A DNA stretch of 64,000 nucleotides from CAVSUR01 sp963846005 (GTDB lineage Bacteria > Actinomycetota > Actinomycetes > Streptosporangiales > Streptosporangiaceae): NCBI GenBank assembly GCA_963846005.1, contig CAWJUH010000006.1, positions 62,001-126,000 on the forward strand. Direction: 5' to 3'. The notes under the pieces are model-generated. The model searched no databases. It had not been told where the DNA came from and saw nothing but the letters and a program-made list of their open reading frames with translations. Shown here piece after piece: positions 42,363 through 50,041 of this stretch. Positions within the stretch are counted from its first letter, which is position 1. Each line of letters starts with the position of its first letter. The translations under genes and the position numbers were made by a program.

Positions 42363-42396
42363 CATAAAGTAGCAACTAATCGGTTGCTACTTTATG
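42363..42396. promoter_or_regulatory. Long perfect operator palindrome for the SRPBCC-ArsR operon
   Basis: CATAAAGTAGCAAC (42363-42376) and GTTGCTACTTTATG (42383-42396) are exact reverse complements around TAATCG. It ends just before the GGAGG of the SRPBCC gene. A second small palindrome (CAACCATCTGGTTG) lies just upstream. It is very probably the binding site of the ArsR-type regulator encoded by the second gene. Confidence 0.8.
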
Positions 42397-42407
42397 CGGA
42401 GGCAGTC

Positions 42408-42839
42408 ATGGGATTCCCCGACCGGATCGAGCGCACCGTCGAGATCGCGCACCCGCCGGCCAAGGTGTGGGCGGCGCTGACCACGGCCGAGGGCCTCGGC
42501 ACCTGGTTCGGCAACGAGGCGGCCATCGACCTGCGCCCGGGCGGCGAGGCGCGGATGAGCTGGAGTCACGGGTTTACCGCCGAGATGCGCGTGGAGCGGG
42601 TCGAGGAGCCGGTCGCGTTCGGGTACACCTGGCACATTTACGGGCTGCCCGATGACGACCCGCGCCGGACCTACGTCGAGTTCACGCTCGAGCCGGCCGG
42701 AACGGGCACCCGGCTGACCGTGACCGAGAGCGGGTTCGCGCAGCTGCCCGAGAATGCCTACCGCAAGGCCTTCGACGGCAACACCGACGGCTGGGCCAGC
42801 GAGCTGGGCGAACTGGTCAGCTACCTCGATGCCGCCTGA
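42408..42839 (+). CDS. SRPBCC (AHSA1-type) domain protein
   Basis: A START-like protein of 143 residues. RIERTVEIAHPPAKVWAALT opens it, and FGNEAAIDLRPGGEARMSWS and YVEFTLEPAGTGTRLTVTES follow. AHSA1-like SRPBCC proteins bind hydrophobic ligands and in actinobacteria are typically encoded beside an ArsR repressor, as here. GGAGG lies 6 bases before ATG 42408. Its last codons overlap the arsR start by 11 bases. The ligand is unknown. Confidence 0.88.
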   Translation: MGFPDRIERTVEIAHPPAKVWAALTTAEGLGTWFGNEAAIDLRPGGEARMSWSHGFTAEMRVERVEEPVAFGYTWHIYGLPDDDPRRTYVEFTLEPAGTGTRLTVTESGFAQLPENAYRKAFDGNTDGWASELGELVSYLDAA

Positions 42840-43179
42840 CGATCGCGCCGCTGAGGCGATCGCGGAGCAGGTCTTCGCCGCCCTGGCCGACCCGACCCGG
42901 CGCGCGATCCTGGCCGCGCTGGCCGCGGCGGGCCCGGCCACGGCGACCGACCTGGCCGGCCGCCTGCCGATCACCCGGCAGGCGATCGCCAAGCACCTGA
43001 ACCTGCTGGCCGAGGCCGGCCTGGTCACGGCCGAGCCGGGGGAGCGGCGCCGGGTCCGGTACCGGCTGCGCTCGGCGCCGATGCAGGTGGCGCAGCAGTT
43101 CCTGGCCGCGCTGGCCCGGGACTGGGACGGGCCGCTCGGCGCCCTGCAGGAGCACCTGGACAAGACCGCGGAGGCCTGA
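42829..43179 (+). CDS. ArsR-family winged-helix repressor
   Basis: A protein of 116 residues. VFAALADPTRRAILAALAAA is the canonical ArsR start. TATDLAGRLPITRQAIAKHL is the recognition helix, and LVTAEPGERRRVRYRL the wing. No metal-binding Cys is present, so it senses an organic signal or its SRPBCC partner. It is translationally coupled to the SRPBCC gene (11-base overlap) and likely binds the palindrome at 42363. Confidence 0.9.
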   Translation: MPPDDRAAEAIAEQVFAALADPTRRAILAALAAAGPATATDLAGRLPITRQAIAKHLNLLAEAGLVTAEPGERRRVRYRLRSAPMQVAQQFLAALARDWDGPLGALQEHLDKTAEA

Positions 43180-43212
43180 CTGGCCCCGCCGCAGCGAGAA
43201 GGAGACACCACA

Positions 43213-43887
43213 ATGGAGAACCCCCCGATTGCCAGCGCAGCGCAGTGGGAGGCCGCGCGCCAGGAACTGCTGGTGGCCGAGAAGGAACTGACCCGCGCGC
43301 GGGACGCGATGGCCGCGCGGCGGCGGCGGATGCCGTGGCTGCCGGTGGATGCCGAGTACGCGTTCGACGGGCCGGAGGGCCGGGTGAGCCTGGCGGGCCT
43401 GTTCGCCAGCCGCCGCCAGCTGATTGTCTACCGGGCCTTCTTCGAGCCCGGCGTGCACGGCTGGCCCGGCCACGCCTGCCCGGGCTGCTCGCTGGTGGCC
43501 GACCAGGTCGCGCACCCGGCCCACCTGAACGCGCGGGACACCACGCTGGTGTTCGCCTCGCGCGCGCCGCAGCCGGAAATCGCCCGGCTGAAGGAGCGGA
43601 TGGGCTGGACGATGCCCTGGTACACGATCACCGACAGCTTCGACGCCGACTTCGGCGTGGACGAATGGCACGGCACCAACGCGTTCATCCGCGACGGCGG
43701 CCGGGTGTTCCGTACCTACTTCGTCAACAACCGCGGCGACGAGGTGATGGGCGGTACCTGGAGCTACCTCGACATCACCGCGCTCGGCCGGCAGGAGGAG
43801 TGGGAGGACTCGCCCGCGGGCTACCCGCAGACCCCGCCCTACCAGTGGTGGAACTGGCACGACGCCTACCCCGCGCCGCCGGCCTGA
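43213..43887 (+). CDS. DUF899-family thioredoxin-like protein
   Basis: A protein of 224 residues. A helical N-terminus (QELLVAEKELTRARDAMAAR) leads to a thioredoxin-like fold. GHACPGCSLVADQV is the C-x-x-C at the active-site position. WYTITDSFDADFGVDEWHGT and TYFVNNRGDEVMGGTWSYLD are DUF899 hallmarks. It is probably a thiol-disulfide or peroxide-linked enzyme, not characterised. It is the third gene after SRPBCC-ArsR with a 33-base gap and its own GAAGGAG, so it may share their control. Confidence 0.85.
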   Translation: MENPPIASAAQWEAARQELLVAEKELTRARDAMAARRRRMPWLPVDAEYAFDGPEGRVSLAGLFASRRQLIVYRAFFEPGVHGWPGHACPGCSLVADQVAHPAHLNARDTTLVFASRAPQPEIARLKERMGWTMPWYTITDSFDADFGVDEWHGTNAFIRDGGRVFRTYFVNNRGDEVMGGTWSYLDITALGRQEEWEDSPAGYPQTPPYQWWNWHDAYPAPPA

Positions 43888-43959
43888 CCCGCCGCGGCCC
43901 GGGCGACACCGGCAGCCGCGCGGCGTCCTGACGCCTGGCTCGCCGTGAGCGCGGGACGA

Positions 43960-44151
43960 TTATCTTCCGGGGACCGGGGGCGTGGTGGCCAGCAGCCGCA
44001 GTCCGGTCTCGACCAGCGCTATGCCGATCTGGCGCCGCAGCCGGACGCGGTGCACGTGCTGGCTGCGGGGCGGGGAGGCGGGCCGGGCCGCTCCGCTCAG
44101 GGTTTCGCGGATGCGGTGCTGAGCCAGGGCTGCCATGAGGTCTGGGTTCAT
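43960..44151 (-). CDS. Small 63-residue protein coupled to an ArsR-type regulator
   Basis: It begins MNPDLMAALAQHRIRETLSG, is basic in the middle (HVHRVRLRRQIG) and ends with a short hydrophobic helix. The start overlaps the stop of the regulator gene (ATGA at 44148-44151), strong evidence that it is a real gene. Short proteins with an MNP.LM..LA.. start are common in actinobacteria. Function is unknown. Confidence 0.65.
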   Translation of the reverse strand: MNPDLMAALAQHRIRETLSGAARPASPPRSQHVHRVRLRRQIGIALVETGLRLLATTPPVPGR

Positions 44152-44810
44152 GAGTCTGCTCCGTGTGTCGTAGGGCCGGATGCTGGGGATGGGGGTTGAA
44201 CCGGGTAGGAGACGACCAGCATCTCCACCGGCAGGGCATCTGGCGGGCGCTGTGACGGGTCGGTCAGCCGCTCTCGGAACCGGGGCATCAGCAGGGCGCC
44301 TATCTCCGTGCTGAGCTGCTCTAGTTCCTCGGCGGTCAGGTAGAACAGGTACTGGCTGTCACCGGCGGAATCCCGCCATTGCCGCGGATAGCTGGATCTG
44401 GTTTCCAGCCAGTTCTGGTACCGGCCGAGCTGACGCTCGCGGAGCATCCGGAGCAGCGCGCCGGAGGCAAGCTCGGCCGCCTGGTCATCGTGGCCGGCGG
44501 CCAGCGAGAAGCCGATCGTGGAGACCCGCCACGGCCGGGCACGGCCCTTGCCGCCGCCTGCTTCTTCTACGAACCCGTACTTGGCCAGCTGGCGCAGGTG
44601 GAACGAGCATGTCGTCGGTGACTCGCCGATCTGCTCGCCGACCTCGGTGGCCGTCATCGCGCCGCCCAGGATCAGCTCCTCCAGCAGCGCGATGCGGACC
44701 GGATGGGAAAGCGCTCGCATGGTCCGCGTGTCCGTGATGGTGCGCAGTTGCTCTGGTGCTGACACGGCGTCTTTCGTCCCTGACTGCCCGGCTACTTCTT
44801 CGATAGGCAT
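44148..44810 (-). CDS. ArsR-type winged-helix transcriptional regulator, long form
   Basis: A protein of 220 residues. The DNA-binding part is TRTMRALSHPVRIALLEELI, then ATEVGEQIGESPTTCSFHLR (recognition helix) and KGRARPWRV (wing). The last 110 residues are a helical effector domain (LLRMLRERQLGRYQNWLETR). The start codon ATG 44810 lies one base from a perfect operator-like palindrome. No ribosome site is visible, so the message may be leaderless. It forms an operon with the 63-residue gene. Confidence 0.85.
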   Translation of the reverse strand: MPIEEVAGQSGTKDAVSAPEQLRTITDTRTMRALSHPVRIALLEELILGGAMTATEVGEQIGESPTTCSFHLRQLAKYGFVEEAGGGKGRARPWRVSTIGFSLAAGHDDQAAELASGALLRMLRERQLGRYQNWLETRSSYPRQWRDSAGDSQYLFYLTAEELEQLSTEIGALLMPRFRERLTDPSQRPPDALPVEMLVVSYPVQPPSPASGPTTHGADS

Positions 44811-44811
44811 A

Positions 44812-44833
44812 TCTCGATACTAAGCTATCGAGA
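44812..44833. promoter_or_regulatory. Autoregulatory palindrome at the ArsR-type gene start
   Basis: TCTCGATA-CTAAGC-TATCGAGA, perfect 8-base arms, immediately upstream of ATG 44810. A further TCTCGA copy at about 44855 forms a larger overlapping inverted repeat with TCGAGAG. It is the probable site of the regulator's own binding. Confidence 0.65.
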
Positions 44834-44991
44834 GTAAATTCTCAAGAGTTTTCTCTCGACATCCGGTTCGCGAACGGGGCCGGCTGTGCAGGCCGGCGAC
44901 CTCACCGCGACGAGACGGGCGAAGCGGCGATGGTGTGGTGTGTGTGGTGTGGTGCCAGGCCGCCTGATCGCCATCCTGGCAAGATGGCGGC

Positions 44992-45345
44992 ATGGAGCGT
45001 GTACTAGGAATCGGCGGATATTTCCTGCGGGCTGCCGATCCGGCCGCGCTGAGCGCGTGGTATCGCGACAGCCTGGGCCTGGACGCCGACGAGAACGGCC
45101 TGTGGCGTCAGGGGACAGGGCCGACGGTGTTCGCGACGTTCGAGCCCGAAACCGGCTACTTCGGGTCCCGCGCCCAGCAGACCATGCTCAACTTCCGGGT
45201 CCGCGACCTGGATGCGATGCTCGCGCAATTGCGCTCCAAGGGAGCGGACGTGGCCAGCGAAACCCAGCAGATGGAGGGCGTCGGCCGGTTCGGCTGGGTC
45301 ACCGATCCCGAGGGCAATCGGGTCGAGCTATGGCAGCCCGCCTGA
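44992..45345 (+). CDS. VOC-superfamily (glyoxalase-like) protein
   Basis: A protein of 117 residues. GIGGYFLRAADPAALSAWYR and DSLGLDADENG form the first module. MLNFRVRDLDAMLAQLRSKG and GWVTDPEGNRVELWQP form the second; the latter is the classic VOC ending with the metal-ligand Glu. It is probably an isomerase, dioxygenase or resistance protein. The neighbouring ArsR-type operon is divergent, so it may be that regulator's target. Confidence 0.88.
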   Translation: MERVLGIGGYFLRAADPAALSAWYRDSLGLDADENGLWRQGTGPTVFATFEPETGYFGSRAQQTMLNFRVRDLDAMLAQLRSKGADVASETQQMEGVGRFGWVTDPEGNRVELWQPA

Positions 45346-45443
45346 CCGCGTTCCCGGCCAGGCGCAGTCGCCCGGAAGCCTTCGCGCCGCCGGGTCGCTT
45401 ACTGCCGGCGTACCGGAAAGTCGCCGGGAAATCTGGGCGGCGG

Positions 45444-45470
45444 TGTCGGATCGGGGCGGCGGCGTTCGTA
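45444..45470 (+). promoter_or_regulatory. Candidate ECF42-type promoter for the second DGPF/sigma module
   Basis: TGTCGG at 45444 and CGTA at 45467 are 17 bases apart, 56 bases before the DGPF gene. The layout equals that at 2956-2982. It suggests that each module drives itself, but the -10 is imperfect. Confidence 0.35.
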
Positions 45471-45525
45471 GCTGAGGTGAGCGGCCGCCCGCAGGGGGCG
45501 CCCGGAGCTGAGGAGATGATCGGAG

Positions 45526-45849
45526 ATGCAGTACCTGGTTTCGGTGATCGATGACACGGCAGGCCTCGCGACTCCGGAGGAGGACGCCGCCATCGACGTG
45601 TTCAACGACCGGCTCCAGGCCGAGGGCCACTGGGTGTTCGCCGGCGGCCTGGCTGCGCCTAGCGCGGCGACCGTCATCGACAACCGGGGCGAGGAAGCGA
45701 TGCTCACCGACGGGCCCTTCGTGGAGTCGAAGGAGTACCTGGCCGGCTTCTGGATCATCGAGGCCGCTGACCTCGATGTGGCGCTCAAGCTCGCCGCCGC
45801 GGGGTCGAGGGCCTGCAACCGGAAGATCGAGGTGCGGCCGTTCCTGTGA
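45526..45849 (+). CDS. YCII-related (DGPF family) protein, second copy
   Basis: A protein of 107 residues. MQYLVSVIDDTAGLATPEED opens the ferredoxin-like fold, and the signature is exact here: MLTDGPFVESKEYLAGFWII. It ends KIEVRPFL. The stop overlaps the start of the sigma gene (GTGA), so the two are made together. It is clearly diverged from the copy at 3.0 kb (DGPY there), so this is not a recent duplication. Confidence 0.92.
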   Translation: MQYLVSVIDDTAGLATPEEDAAIDVFNDRLQAEGHWVFAGGLAAPSAATVIDNRGEEAMLTDGPFVESKEYLAGFWIIEAADLDVALKLAAAGSRACNRKIEVRPFL

Positions 45850-47087
45850 ACCGGGCCGCCGTGCGCGAGGCGATCACCCGGGCCCACCGCGAGGAGTGGG
45901 CGCGGGTGGTCGCCACCCTGGCCAGGCGTTTCGGTGACCTCGATGTCGCTGAGGAAGCGGCGGCCGAGGCGTTCGCGGCCGCCGTAGAGCGCTGGCCGGC
46001 CGGCGGCGTGCCCCCCAGCCCTGGCGGCTGGCTGACCACTACCGCCCACCGCAAGGCCATCGACCGGATCAGGCGCGAGAACAAGCGCGGCGACAAGCAG
46101 AAGGAGGCTCAGCTGTTGTACGACGACGACCCGCCCGGGCCTCCCGGCGTCATCGAAGACGACCGGCTCCGGCTGATCTTCACCTGCTGTCACCCGGCAC
46201 TCGCGATGCAGGCCCGCGTGGCGCTGACGCTGCGCATGGCCGGCGGGCTCACCGTGCCCGAGATCGCCCGGGCCTTCCTGGTGCCGGAGACGGCCATGGA
46301 GAAGCGGATCACCCGCGCGAAGGCCAAGATCAAGGCGGCGCGCATTCCCTACCGGGTGCCGTCCGCGGAAGACCTGCCGGCCCGCGTCTCCGGCGTCCTT
46401 GCCGTCCTCTTTCTCGTCTTCAACGAGGGCTACCTGGCGACTGGCCCCGGCACCGAACCGGTGCGTCATGACCTGACCGGCGAGGCGGTCCGGCTCACGC
46501 GCCTGATCCGGGCCCTGATGCCGGAGGACGGCGAGGTGGCCGGGCTGCTGGCGCTGATGCTCCTCACCGAGGCGCGCCGCGCCGCCCGGGTTTCGGCGAG
46601 CGGCGAACTGGTCACCCTCGGGGAGCAGGACCGCGGGACCTGGGATGCGGCCCTGGTCGCCGAGGGGCACCGGCTGGTGCGCGAGCGGCTGGCTGCTGCC
46701 GCCGCCGGCGTGGCTCCGGGGCGTTATCAGATCCTCGCGGCGATCAGCGCCGTGCACACCTCTGCCCGCGACCTGCGCGATACCGACTGGTCGCAGGTCG
46801 TCGCCCTCTACGACCAGCTCGTCCAGCTCGACCCCTCGCCGGTCATCGCCCTCAACCGGGCCATCGCGGTCGCCGAGCTTGACGGCCCGCAGGTGGCCCT
46901 GGCGGCCGTCGATCGCCTTCAGGGCAAGCTGGCCGGCTATCACGCCTACCACGCGGCCCGCGCTGACCTGCTGCGCCGGCTCGGCCGCAGCCAGAAGTCG
47001 CGCGCCGCCTACGACAAAGCCATCGAGCTCGCGGGCAACACCGCCGAGACCGCCGCTCTGGCACACCGCCGCGACCAGCTGGGGTAG
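45846..47087 (+). CDS. ECF sigma factor, ECF42 group, second copy
   Basis: A protein of 413 residues. Region 2 is DLDVAEEAAAEAFAAAVERW with TTAHRKAIDRIRRENKR. The connecting FTCCHPALAMQARVALTLRM block and region 4 PEIARAFLVPETAMEKRITR follow. The C-terminal 220 residues are TPR-like, containing LYDQLVQLDPSPVIALNRAI. The organisation is the same as in the 3.4 kb copy with only moderate similarity. Two ECF42 modules in one 43 kb interval suggest separate signals feeding the same type of switch. GTG 45846 overlaps the DGPF stop. Confidence 0.93.
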   Translation: MNRAAVREAITRAHREEWARVVATLARRFGDLDVAEEAAAEAFAAAVERWPAGGVPPSPGGWLTTTAHRKAIDRIRRENKRGDKQKEAQLLYDDDPPGPPGVIEDDRLRLIFTCCHPALAMQARVALTLRMAGGLTVPEIARAFLVPETAMEKRITRAKAKIKAARIPYRVPSAEDLPARVSGVLAVLFLVFNEGYLATGPGTEPVRHDLTGEAVRLTRLIRALMPEDGEVAGLLALMLLTEARRAARVSASGELVTLGEQDRGTWDAALVAEGHRLVRERLAAAAAGVAPGRYQILAAISAVHTSARDLRDTDWSQVVALYDQLVQLDPSPVIALNRAIAVAELDGPQVALAAVDRLQGKLAGYHAYHAARADLLRRLGRSQKSRAAYDKAIELAGNTAETAALAHRRDQLG

Positions 47088-47212
47088 CGCCCGCTCGATC
47101 ACGTACCGGCCGGATACGGCTGGCCGGCTGTTGTCGTGGCCAGGCCCGCTACGAGGTGCCCTGCTAGCCGCTCGCGGGCTGCGGCCGACAGGGTGCTGGC
47201 CTGTGGGTGTCC

Positions 47213-48553
47213 TCAGGTGGACTGCTGGGTTGTGAGCCAGCGCAGCGCGGGCAAGCTGGGCAGGAAGGCGTATTCGCCGCCTCTGGTGACGGTGAAGCGT
47301 TCGAGCCCGTGCAGGCGGCGGCGCAGCGGGCGCCAGGGCAGCGTGTAGGTGTCATGCTCGGGGCTGTTGTTGCCGGCGATGGGGTCTTTTTCGCCGCCGG
47401 CCCCGATAAAGCTTCCGTTGTTGACCCATTGGCTCTTGAGGAATTCCAGGACATCTGGCCGGGCGCTGAGGAACATGAAGTAGATGCCGCGGTCGGCGCC
47501 GTCGTCGTCCAAGGTGTCATCGGGCAGGGGCGGCCCGTAGACCGCGCCGTAGCGCAGGATCCGGTGGATCCGGACGTCGGTCAGGGTGGCCAGGGTGCTG
47601 TCGCGCGGGTTGAGCCGGCGGATGTGAGCGCCGTGCGGGCAGATCAGGCCCTGGCTGTCGTTGGCGTAGGTGAATGCGTTGACCCGGGCTGGGTCGCCGG
47701 CCAGCTGCGGGTCATCGGCGCTGGGGGCGAGCACGAGGGGAGCACCGCTGCGCCAGCGGCCCAGCATCTTGGCGGCGAGGAGTTCTTCCCCGGCGGTGCC
47801 GGCGGCGTTGGCACGGAGAAACCGGCGGAACGCGGCGACGCGGGTGTAAACCTTGCGGATACCGATGTAGCTGCCGTTGTGCCCGAGAATATCCGGGGTG
47901 GGCATGGCCAGGACGGCCCCGTTTTCGCTGGGGTGGCCGAGCAGGAACTCTCCGGTGGCCAGGGGAGTTTCCGGCACTGTCATCGGGGACGGCGGCAGCC
48001 CGGCGATGCTGGGGAAGCTGATGCCGTCGCGGTAGCCGAAGGTGGTGCGGGACCCCGGCAGGGCAGCGACCTCGAAGCGGGCCAGCAGGGTGACGCCGCC
48101 GGGCCGTCCGGCCTGGGCCAGCACCGCGGTCACCGCGTCGGCGCACCGGGTCTTCGTGGCGGCAGTGACCGAGACCACCGCGTGCAGCTCGCGGCGGCCT
48201 AGTGGCACATCCCAGTGAGCCGGGGCACTGTCACCAGCGTCACCAAGCTGGGCGGCGCGGGCAGCCATTCCTTCGCGCAGCTGCACGGGGAAACTGGCCA
48301 GGGATGCGGGCGGCACGCCTAGCCTCGACAAGCCGGGGTGCGTGAGGGCGATGGCGACGGTGAGGTCGCGTTGTCCTGCGGCCCAGTCGGCGGCGGAGGT
48401 GATGGTGGGCAGCAGCAGGGCGAGCAGGCCGCGGCCGCGGCCGGTGTCGTCGATGCGGAACAGCAGCTGCGTGCCCCAGTAGGGCGCCGGGCGCCGGAAG
48501 ACCACCAGGCCTTGCAGGTCGGCAAGGTTGATGACCTCCGGCGGGGCGGCCAT
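47213..48553 (-). CDS. DyP-type heme peroxidase
   Basis: A protein of 446 residues. The GxxDG heme-pocket motif is FGYRDGISFPSIAG near residue 175, and the proximal His is in CPHGAHIRRLNPRDS, both diagnostic. No Tat signal is present and the C-terminus (LPALRWLTTQQST) is not a recognisable encapsulin loading peptide, so it appears cytosolic and not shell-targeted. The length fits the larger DyP classes. It is the last gene of a minus-strand cluster with a 162-residue protein and two metallo-beta-lactamase-fold proteins; peroxidase action on a secreted or lactone-type substrate is conceivable. Confidence 0.92.
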   Translation of the reverse strand: MAAPPEVINLADLQGLVVFRRPAPYWGTQLLFRIDDTGRGRGLLALLLPTITSAADWAAGQRDLTVAIALTHPGLSRLGVPPASLASFPVQLREGMAARAAQLGDAGDSAPAHWDVPLGRRELHAVVSVTAATKTRCADAVTAVLAQAGRPGGVTLLARFEVAALPGSRTTFGYRDGISFPSIAGLPPSPMTVPETPLATGEFLLGHPSENGAVLAMPTPDILGHNGSYIGIRKVYTRVAAFRRFLRANAAGTAGEELLAAKMLGRWRSGAPLVLAPSADDPQLAGDPARVNAFTYANDSQGLICPHGAHIRRLNPRDSTLATLTDVRIHRILRYGAVYGPPLPDDTLDDDGADRGIYFMFLSARPDVLEFLKSQWVNNGSFIGAGGEKDPIAGNNSPEHDTYTLPWRPLRRRLHGLERFTVTRGGEYAFLPSLPALRWLTTQQST

Positions 48554-48582
48554 GACTGGCTCCTTCGGCGAGCGGCGGACGG

Positions 48583-49071
48583 TCAGGGATTGATGGCATC
48601 AAGCAGGCCGTCTACTGCCTGGGCGACTCGCTGGTTGCGAGCGATGTCAGGCAGCCGCAGGTCGTCGTGGGCGCAGTACCAGGACGTGGCCGTGACCTGG
48701 TGCTGGGCGATGAAGTCCTTGATCGTGGGTGAGGTGATGCCGGGATAGCCCTCGGCCACGCTGAACAGGCGGTCCATGAGCTCGGGGATCTTGGCGGCGA
48801 AGTCGTCGATGTAGGCGTCCCAGTCACCGTCGTAGGTGGTGGCGAAGATCGCCCGGGTGTCGTTGTCGAACACGATCCAGCGCAGGTCGTGCACGGTACC
48901 GACATGCGCGACGCCGTGGTGCACCGCCTCGGTGCTGCGGGTGACCTCCCGCAGCTGCTGGGCTCCTCCGGGCTTGAGGGGCATGATGACCGTGAGTTCG
49001 GAAACCTGGCCGGAACGCAGGCCGGCCCGGTTGGCGGGGATCGCCTCGGGTGCAGAGCTGGTGACGGACAT
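48583..49071 (-). CDS. Conserved hypothetical protein of the DyP cluster
   Basis: A protein of 162 residues. VSELTVIMPLKPGGAQQLRE, VGTVHDLRWIVFDNDTRAIF and TTYDGDWDAYIDDFAAKIPE suggest a dimeric alpha+beta-barrel-like fold, similar to DyP half-barrels. I have no firm family name. It lies 29 bases upstream of the DyP gene and probably works with it, for example as a substrate or redox partner. ATG 49071 is chosen with AAAGG upstream. Confidence 0.7.
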   Translation of the reverse strand: MSVTSSAPEAIPANRAGLRSGQVSELTVIMPLKPGGAQQLREVTRSTEAVHHGVAHVGTVHDLRWIVFDNDTRAIFATTYDGDWDAYIDDFAAKIPELMDRLFSVAEGYPGITSPTIKDFIAQHQVTATSWYCAHDDLRLPDIARNQRVAQAVDGLLDAINP

Positions 49072-49157
49072 GATGATCAACCTTTCTGTGGTGTGACGGT
49101 TACTGGGTGAAGGTCCAGGTAAAGCCGGTGAGAGGGACCGGTCGCAGCGGCCTTTGC

Positions 49158-49991
49158 CTATGCGGCCCGCAGGACGTTGCGCACAGAAGACGCGTGCGCT
49201 AGCCCGCCGGGGTCGTGGGCGGCGAAGACGCGGACATCGGGATGGCCGGCGATAAACTGGCGGAGCCGGTCCTGGCTGCGGAACCGCAGCGTCTTGTCGG
49301 TGGTGACGATCTTCTGGAACAGGCCGACGCCGACCGCGCACTCGCGTTCGGCCTGGTGGACCTCGCGGGGGTCGAAGTAGGCGTCCCCGGAGTCCAGCAG
49401 CCACCCCTGATCGGTGTCCAGGGCCACGCCGCAGTGGCCCGTGGTGTGCCCGGGAAGCGGCACGAACAAGATCTCCGGCGGCAGCCCGTCCAGCTGCCGG
49501 ACGGCCTCCAGCCCGAACCACGGATCTCCCTCGGCCGAGTACGTCCGCCACTGCGGCCGGTGCGCCCACATCAGCGGGCGGTACCGGCCGCGTCCCTTGA
49601 TGCCCTTGCGGGCCAGGGCGGCCGCGAGCTCGGTGCCGTGCACGTGGACGGTCGCCTGCGGGAAGTCCGACAGGCCCCCGACGTGGTCAAGGTCGAGGTG
49701 GGTCTGGACGATGTGGCGGACATCCTTCGGGTCGAACCCCCTGGCCCGGATCTGCTCGATCGCGGCCAGGGAGGGGTCCACAGCGGGCCGGCCATAGAAG
49801 TGGGCGAAGGCCCAGCCCAGGCGGGAGGAGATATTGGCGTAGTCGGCGGTGCCCAGGCCGGTATCGACCAGGACCAGCCCGCTGGCGGGGGTCTCGGCCA
49901 GCAAGACGTGGCAGGCCAGGTGCTGCCCGCCGAGCTTCATGGTGGTGATGTGAGCGCAGTTGAGGTGATGGACTTTCAGCGGGCCGGACAC
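49158..49991 (-). CDS. Metallo-beta-lactamase-fold hydrolase, lactonase-like
   Basis: A protein of 277 residues. VQTHLDLDHVGGLSDFP is the H-x-x-x-D-H variant (H-L-D-L-D-H) of the zinc motif. PLPGHTTGHCGVALDTDQGW contains the third His, and LLDSGDAYFDP the bridging Asp. The arrangement resembles the AHL-lactonase/AttM type. It could open a lactone made or used by the DyP step. It has no signal peptide. It lies between the Tat-MBL gene and the 162-residue gene, all on one strand. Confidence 0.85.
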   Translation of the reverse strand: MSGPLKVHHLNCAHITTMKLGGQHLACHVLLAETPASGLVLVDTGLGTADYANISSRLGWAFAHFYGRPAVDPSLAAIEQIRARGFDPKDVRHIVQTHLDLDHVGGLSDFPQATVHVHGTELAAALARKGIKGRGRYRPLMWAHRPQWRTYSAEGDPWFGLEAVRQLDGLPPEILFVPLPGHTTGHCGVALDTDQGWLLDSGDAYFDPREVHQAERECAVGVGLFQKIVTTDKTLRFRSQDRLRQFIAGHPDVRVFAAHDPGGLAHASSVRNVLRAA

Positions 49992-50041
49992 GATGGGCTC
50001 CTAGGGTGAGGGTGCGGGTGTTCTGGGCTCGCGGGATGTGG

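Noticed and set aside
44925..44957. GT-rich simple repeat upstream of a VOC gene
   Set aside because: A short TGTGG-type run with irregular units; no function can be supported.
45399..47102. A 567-codon minus-strand frame across the second ECF42 module
   Set aside because: Antisense shadow of recognised sigma and DGPF genes; no domain or start signal.
47213..48553. The DyP peroxidase as cargo of the encapsulin at 6.1 kb
   Set aside because: The C-terminus has no recognisable loading peptide and the gene belongs to another cluster. I would reconsider if the two co-purify.
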